A stretch of DNA of 64,000 bases from Paraburkholderia metrosideri (lineage in GTDB: Bacteria > Pseudomonadota > Gammaproteobacteria > Burkholderiales > Burkholderiaceae), in contig NZ_CAJHCP010000016.1 in assembly GCF_904848625.1 (NCBI RefSeq), positions 98,776 through 162,775 of the forward strand, written 5' to 3'. The notes under the pieces were generated by a model. That model was not told the origin of the DNA. It was given only the letters and a program-made list of their open reading frames with translations, and made no database searches. Within the stretch, counting starts at the first letter, position 1; each line of letters begins with the position of its first letter. A program made the translations under genes and the position numbers. This document shows positions 61,856 to 64,000 of this stretch, in pieces.

Positions 61856-62450
61856 ATGAACAACCTGGATGTGTGTGATCTCGTATGGGGCGCATTAATA
61901 AAAGATGACATTGAGATCACGCTCCGGCCCATATATCGATGGCTAAATCGTAATGCGATCCGATACCACGAATGTCTGGTCGCATGTCGAGGCGCTGACG
62001 GGCGCGAGATGTCAGCGGAAGAATTCGTTCCCGCTCTGGAGGAACGCGGGCTGATTCGATTGCTGGATCGTCATGTATTCCGGCGCGTTGTGACTTTGCT
62101 CGGTGAGCAGCCTGAACTGGTCGTGGAAGTGAAGGTGTCGGCATTTAGTGCGGTGGCCGATGTGTCGTGGGAGGCTATTTTTGTTTCTCTATCGGATACG
62201 CCAAACGTTGCGCATCGACTTGTGGTGGTGATTTCAAACGCTGCGTCAGTTGATATGTCGCTGGTTTGGGCATTCGCTCGTCGCTTGCAGCAACTCGGAT
62301 GTCCGGTCTCGGTTTCATGAGGTCGCAGCAGTAAATAGCGAGGGTTCATTTATTCGTGGTACTGAAATTGAAATGTGCGCAGGGTCGCCATTTCGATTCG
62401 ATTTTTTGTGCGCGCTTTATTCTGTCCTGAATCTGGGTATTTTTGTTTAG
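61856..62450 (+). pseudogene. Decayed second EAL-domain gene
   Basis: The first 154 codons (61856-62320, MNNLDVCDLVWGALIKDD) align along their length with the intact EAL protein upstream, including YHECLVACR, FRRVVTLLGE and AHRLVVVIS. Then a stop comes where the intact copy has DDFGAG. The homology continues in a different frame (62364-62450, SFIRG... FRFDFLCALYSVLNLGIFV) with a gap of about 15-20 codons, so a deletion plus frameshift has broken it. Catalytic Asn is Lys (KVSAFS) and the ITE Glu is lost, so it would be inactive even if intact. Confidence 0.75.
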
Positions 62451-62611
62451 ATAATTTAGGTAAAAACGCGGTGTCGGGATTGTCACTGGATTGATGGTTG
62501 TCAAATTATAAGGATGACTATCTGATATTTAGATTGACATTGAAAATACAAATAATCGTTCGATAGCGAATGTTGCTTATTGGCGAGATAAAAAAACTTG
62601 GATTGGATAGT
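62451..62611. other. AT-rich region upstream of the adhesin gene
   Basis: 160 bp with high A/T, no gene. A TTGACA at 62534-62539 could be a -35, but I find no good -10 at the right distance. It should hold the control region of the adhesin. Confidence 0.4.
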
Positions 62612-64000
62612 ATGAACAGAGCGTATCGATCGATTTGGAACCAGGCCTTAGGCACGTGGGTTGCCGTATCGGAGCTGGCCTCCGCGCGAGGGAAACCGGG
62701 GAAAGCGAAGCTGCTTGGTGCTGTCACGCTGGCCGCCGCGTCTTTAGTGCATAGTCATGCCGCGTATGCGCAGGCCTCGCCTGGTTCCCTGGATGGCGGT
62801 ACCGCTTCCGACGTGGCTGGTATTGCAATAGGACCAGCGGCCTTGGCAGCAGGAGCAGGAGCAACGCGTACTGCCCTTGGCTCCGCCTCTGGTGCAGGTG
62901 CTATTGCAATAGGGTCATCGGCCTCGGCAATCGGGATTAACTCAACTGCAATTGGCGCGAATGCTACCGTCGGAGTCGGCTCGTCCGAGGCCTTTGGTGC
63001 ATTCGCGAACGCGGGGGGAGTCACCGCAGTCGCGGTTGGCACTAGCGCTAGTGCTACGGGTGCAATCGGCTCCTCGGCTTTTGGATCATCGGCGAGCGCG
63101 ACAGGAGGTAACTCATTAGCGGCTGGGTCATCGGCTTCGGCTAGCGGGGTGACTGCGACCGCGGTGGGGAGTCGAGCCACCGCCAGCGGAAGTGCGTCTC
63201 TTGCGATTGGAGTCACATCGACGTCATCGGGAAGTGGAGCAACCGCGATCGGGCAGAGTGCTGTGGCCGGTCTCAATGATACAAACGCTATTGCGTTCGG
63301 TACTAGCGCTTCAGTCGCTGCTGGCACAACGGCTTCCGCTGCCACAGGCGCTATTGCGTTTGGCGCGAGCGCTTCGGTCGCTTCCACTGCCGCAAACGCT
63401 ATTGCGTTCGGCGCGAGCAGCAGCGCCAGCTACGCTAACAGCGTGGCGATTGGCGCGGGCAGCGCCACCGGGGCAGTTGCACCGACGGGCACGGGCTACC
63501 TGACGGGCACTACGGCGCCGCTTTCCGAGGTATCGGTGGGCAACTCTACCGCGTTGCGCCGGATCACCAACGTGGCTGATGGCTCAGCGCCGCAAGACGC
63601 GGTCACCGTGTCGCAGTTGAGCACCGGCATGAGTACTACGGCCAGCAGTATCTCGAGCTTGTCGACGGGAGTGGGTTCGCTTTCGACAGGTCTGGCTACG
63701 ACCAACAGCACGGTGGACTCGCTGTCGACGAACCTGGCCACGACTAACAGCACAGTGACATCGTTGTCGACGGGAGTGGGTTCGCTTTCGACAGGTCTGG
63801 CTACGACCAACAGCACGGTGGACTCGCTGTCGACGAATCTGGCCACGACCAACAGCACAGTGACATCGCTGTCGACGGGAGTGGGTTCACTTTCGACAGG
63901 TCTGGCTACGACCAACAGCACGGTGGACTCGCTGTCGACGAACCTGGCCACGACTAACAGCACAGTGACATCGTTGTCGACGGGAGTGGGTTCGCTTTCG
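62612..64000 (+). CDS. Trimeric autotransporter adhesin (YadA-like), 5' part only
   Basis: 463 codons read without a stop to the window edge, so the 3' end is missing. The N-terminus is an extended signal peptide region (MNRAYRSIWNQALGTWVAVS, ESPR) followed by a hydrophobic core and cleavage after AYA. The head (residues about 60-290) is made of YadA-head repeats such as IAIGSSASA, AIGANA, AFGSSAS. A neck (NSTALRRITNVADGSAPQDA) is followed by a stalk of near-identical repeats. The C-terminal membrane anchor must lie outside. A large surface adhesin, probably acquired with the flanking AT-rich DNA. Confidence 0.88.
   Translation, partial: MNRAYRSIWNQALGTWVAVSELASARGKPGKAKLLGAVTLAAASLVHSHAAYAQASPGSLDGGTASDVAGIAIGPAALAAGAGATRTALGSASGAGAIAIGSSASAIGINSTAIGANATVGVGSSEAFGAFANAGGVTAVAVGTSASATGAIGSSAFGSSASATGGNSLAAGSSASASGVTATAVGSRATASGSASLAIGVTSTSSGSGATAIGQSAVAGLNDTNAIAFGTSASVAAGTTASAATGAIAFGASASVASTAANAIAFGASSSASYANSVAIGAGSATGAVAPTGTGYLTGTTAPLSEVSVGNSTALRRITNVADGSAPQDAVTVSQLSTGMSTTASSISSLSTGVGSLSTGLATTNSTVDSLSTNLATTNSTVTSLSTGVGSLSTGLATTNSTVDSLSTNLATTNSTVTSLSTGVGSLSTGLATTNSTVDSLSTNLATTNSTVTSLSTGVGSLS
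63658..64000 (+). repeat. 105-bp tandem repeats in the adhesin stalk
   Basis: At least three copies plus a partial one with period 105 bp (35 residues), phased at about 63661, 63766, 63871 and 63976. Unit protein is SLSTGVGSLSTGLATTNSTV then DSLSTNLATTNSTVT, built on 7- and 14-residue blocks, as for a coiled-coil stalk. Copies differ by only a few bases, so they are recent or kept uniform by recombination. The array runs out of the window. Confidence 0.92.

Noticed and set aside
61669..61878. 69-codon frame after the response regulator (MSVIFSGLGNTL)
   Set aside because: It overlaps the regulator stop (ATGA) but has no family likeness and is interrupted by the start of the EAL relic; kept only as a possibility.
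63658..64000. CRISPR-like or satellite repeat
   Set aside because: The repeats are in frame and encode a coiled-coil stalk of an adhesin.

Overview
The window looks like the chromosome of a Burkholderiaceae bacterium, most likely Paraburkholderia. Coding DNA is GC-rich with strong third-position G/C bias. The gene neighbours (ribBX-ribH-nusB, livHMGF, rsuA, poxB, hemN, uppP-trmB, ubiD beside a lytic transglycosylase) fit that group. Genus is an inference from gene content and protein style; no database search was possible.

Layout. 1-4.1 kb: branched-chain amino acid (Liv/HAAT) ABC importer, beginning with the tail of its binding protein. 4.1-9.75 kb: GNAT acetyltransferase, an ArgD-like aminotransferase with an attenuator-like leader, a ferredoxin/flavin reductase, an SDR epimerase, a small membrane protein and RsuA. 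9.8-11.1 kb: MFS exporter. 11.2-20.8 kb: an eight-gene block running in one direction (RpiR/MurR regulator, isoaspartyl peptidase, GsiA-GsiB-GsiC-GsiD oligopeptide importer, DmpA-type P1 aminopeptidase, DppA-type M55 D-aminopeptidase). It reads as a scavenging system for unusual peptides (isoaspartyl, D-amino acid, cell-wall). 21-27.2 kb: PoxB, a secreted alpha/beta hydrolase, an aromatic-type amino acid permease and a GT87 membrane glycosyltransferase. 27.3-34.6 kb: tRNA-Leu(CAA), HemN, YkgJ-like protein, DUF1439 lipoprotein, UppP, TrmB, tRNA-Gly(CCC), YggT, EthD-like and DUF2520 proteins. 34.8-39.2 kb: a 53-residue unrecognised gene, a Tyr/Pro/Gly-rich secreted protein, threonine/serine dehydratase, LysE exporter and UbiD. 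39.2-46.3 kb: a lytic transglycosylase behind a long, highly structured leader; then aminotransferase, NusB, RibH, RibBX and AtoE on the minus strand.

46.7-58.6 kb is the most interesting metabolic region: aminotransferase, kynureninase-like class V enzyme, porin, amino acid permease, GntR/FCD regulator, HpcH/HpaI aldolase, IorA and IorB (indolepyruvate oxidoreductase type) and a metal-dependent cyclase/formamidase-family hydrolase. Two promoters, upstream of the first gene and of the GntR gene, share an identical 19-bp block over the -10 element with a palindromic core. This suggests that the GntR protein represses the whole set. The combination points to uptake and breakdown of an amino acid, probably aromatic, by a route I cannot match to a described pathway.

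58.6-64 kb is visibly richer in A+T and looks acquired: about 1.6 kb without a convincing gene, an EAL phosphodiesterase, an OmpR-type response regulator, a decayed second EAL copy, and the start of a large trimeric autotransporter adhesin with 105-bp tandem repeats that runs off the window. This suggests an adhesin island linked to c-di-GMP signalling.
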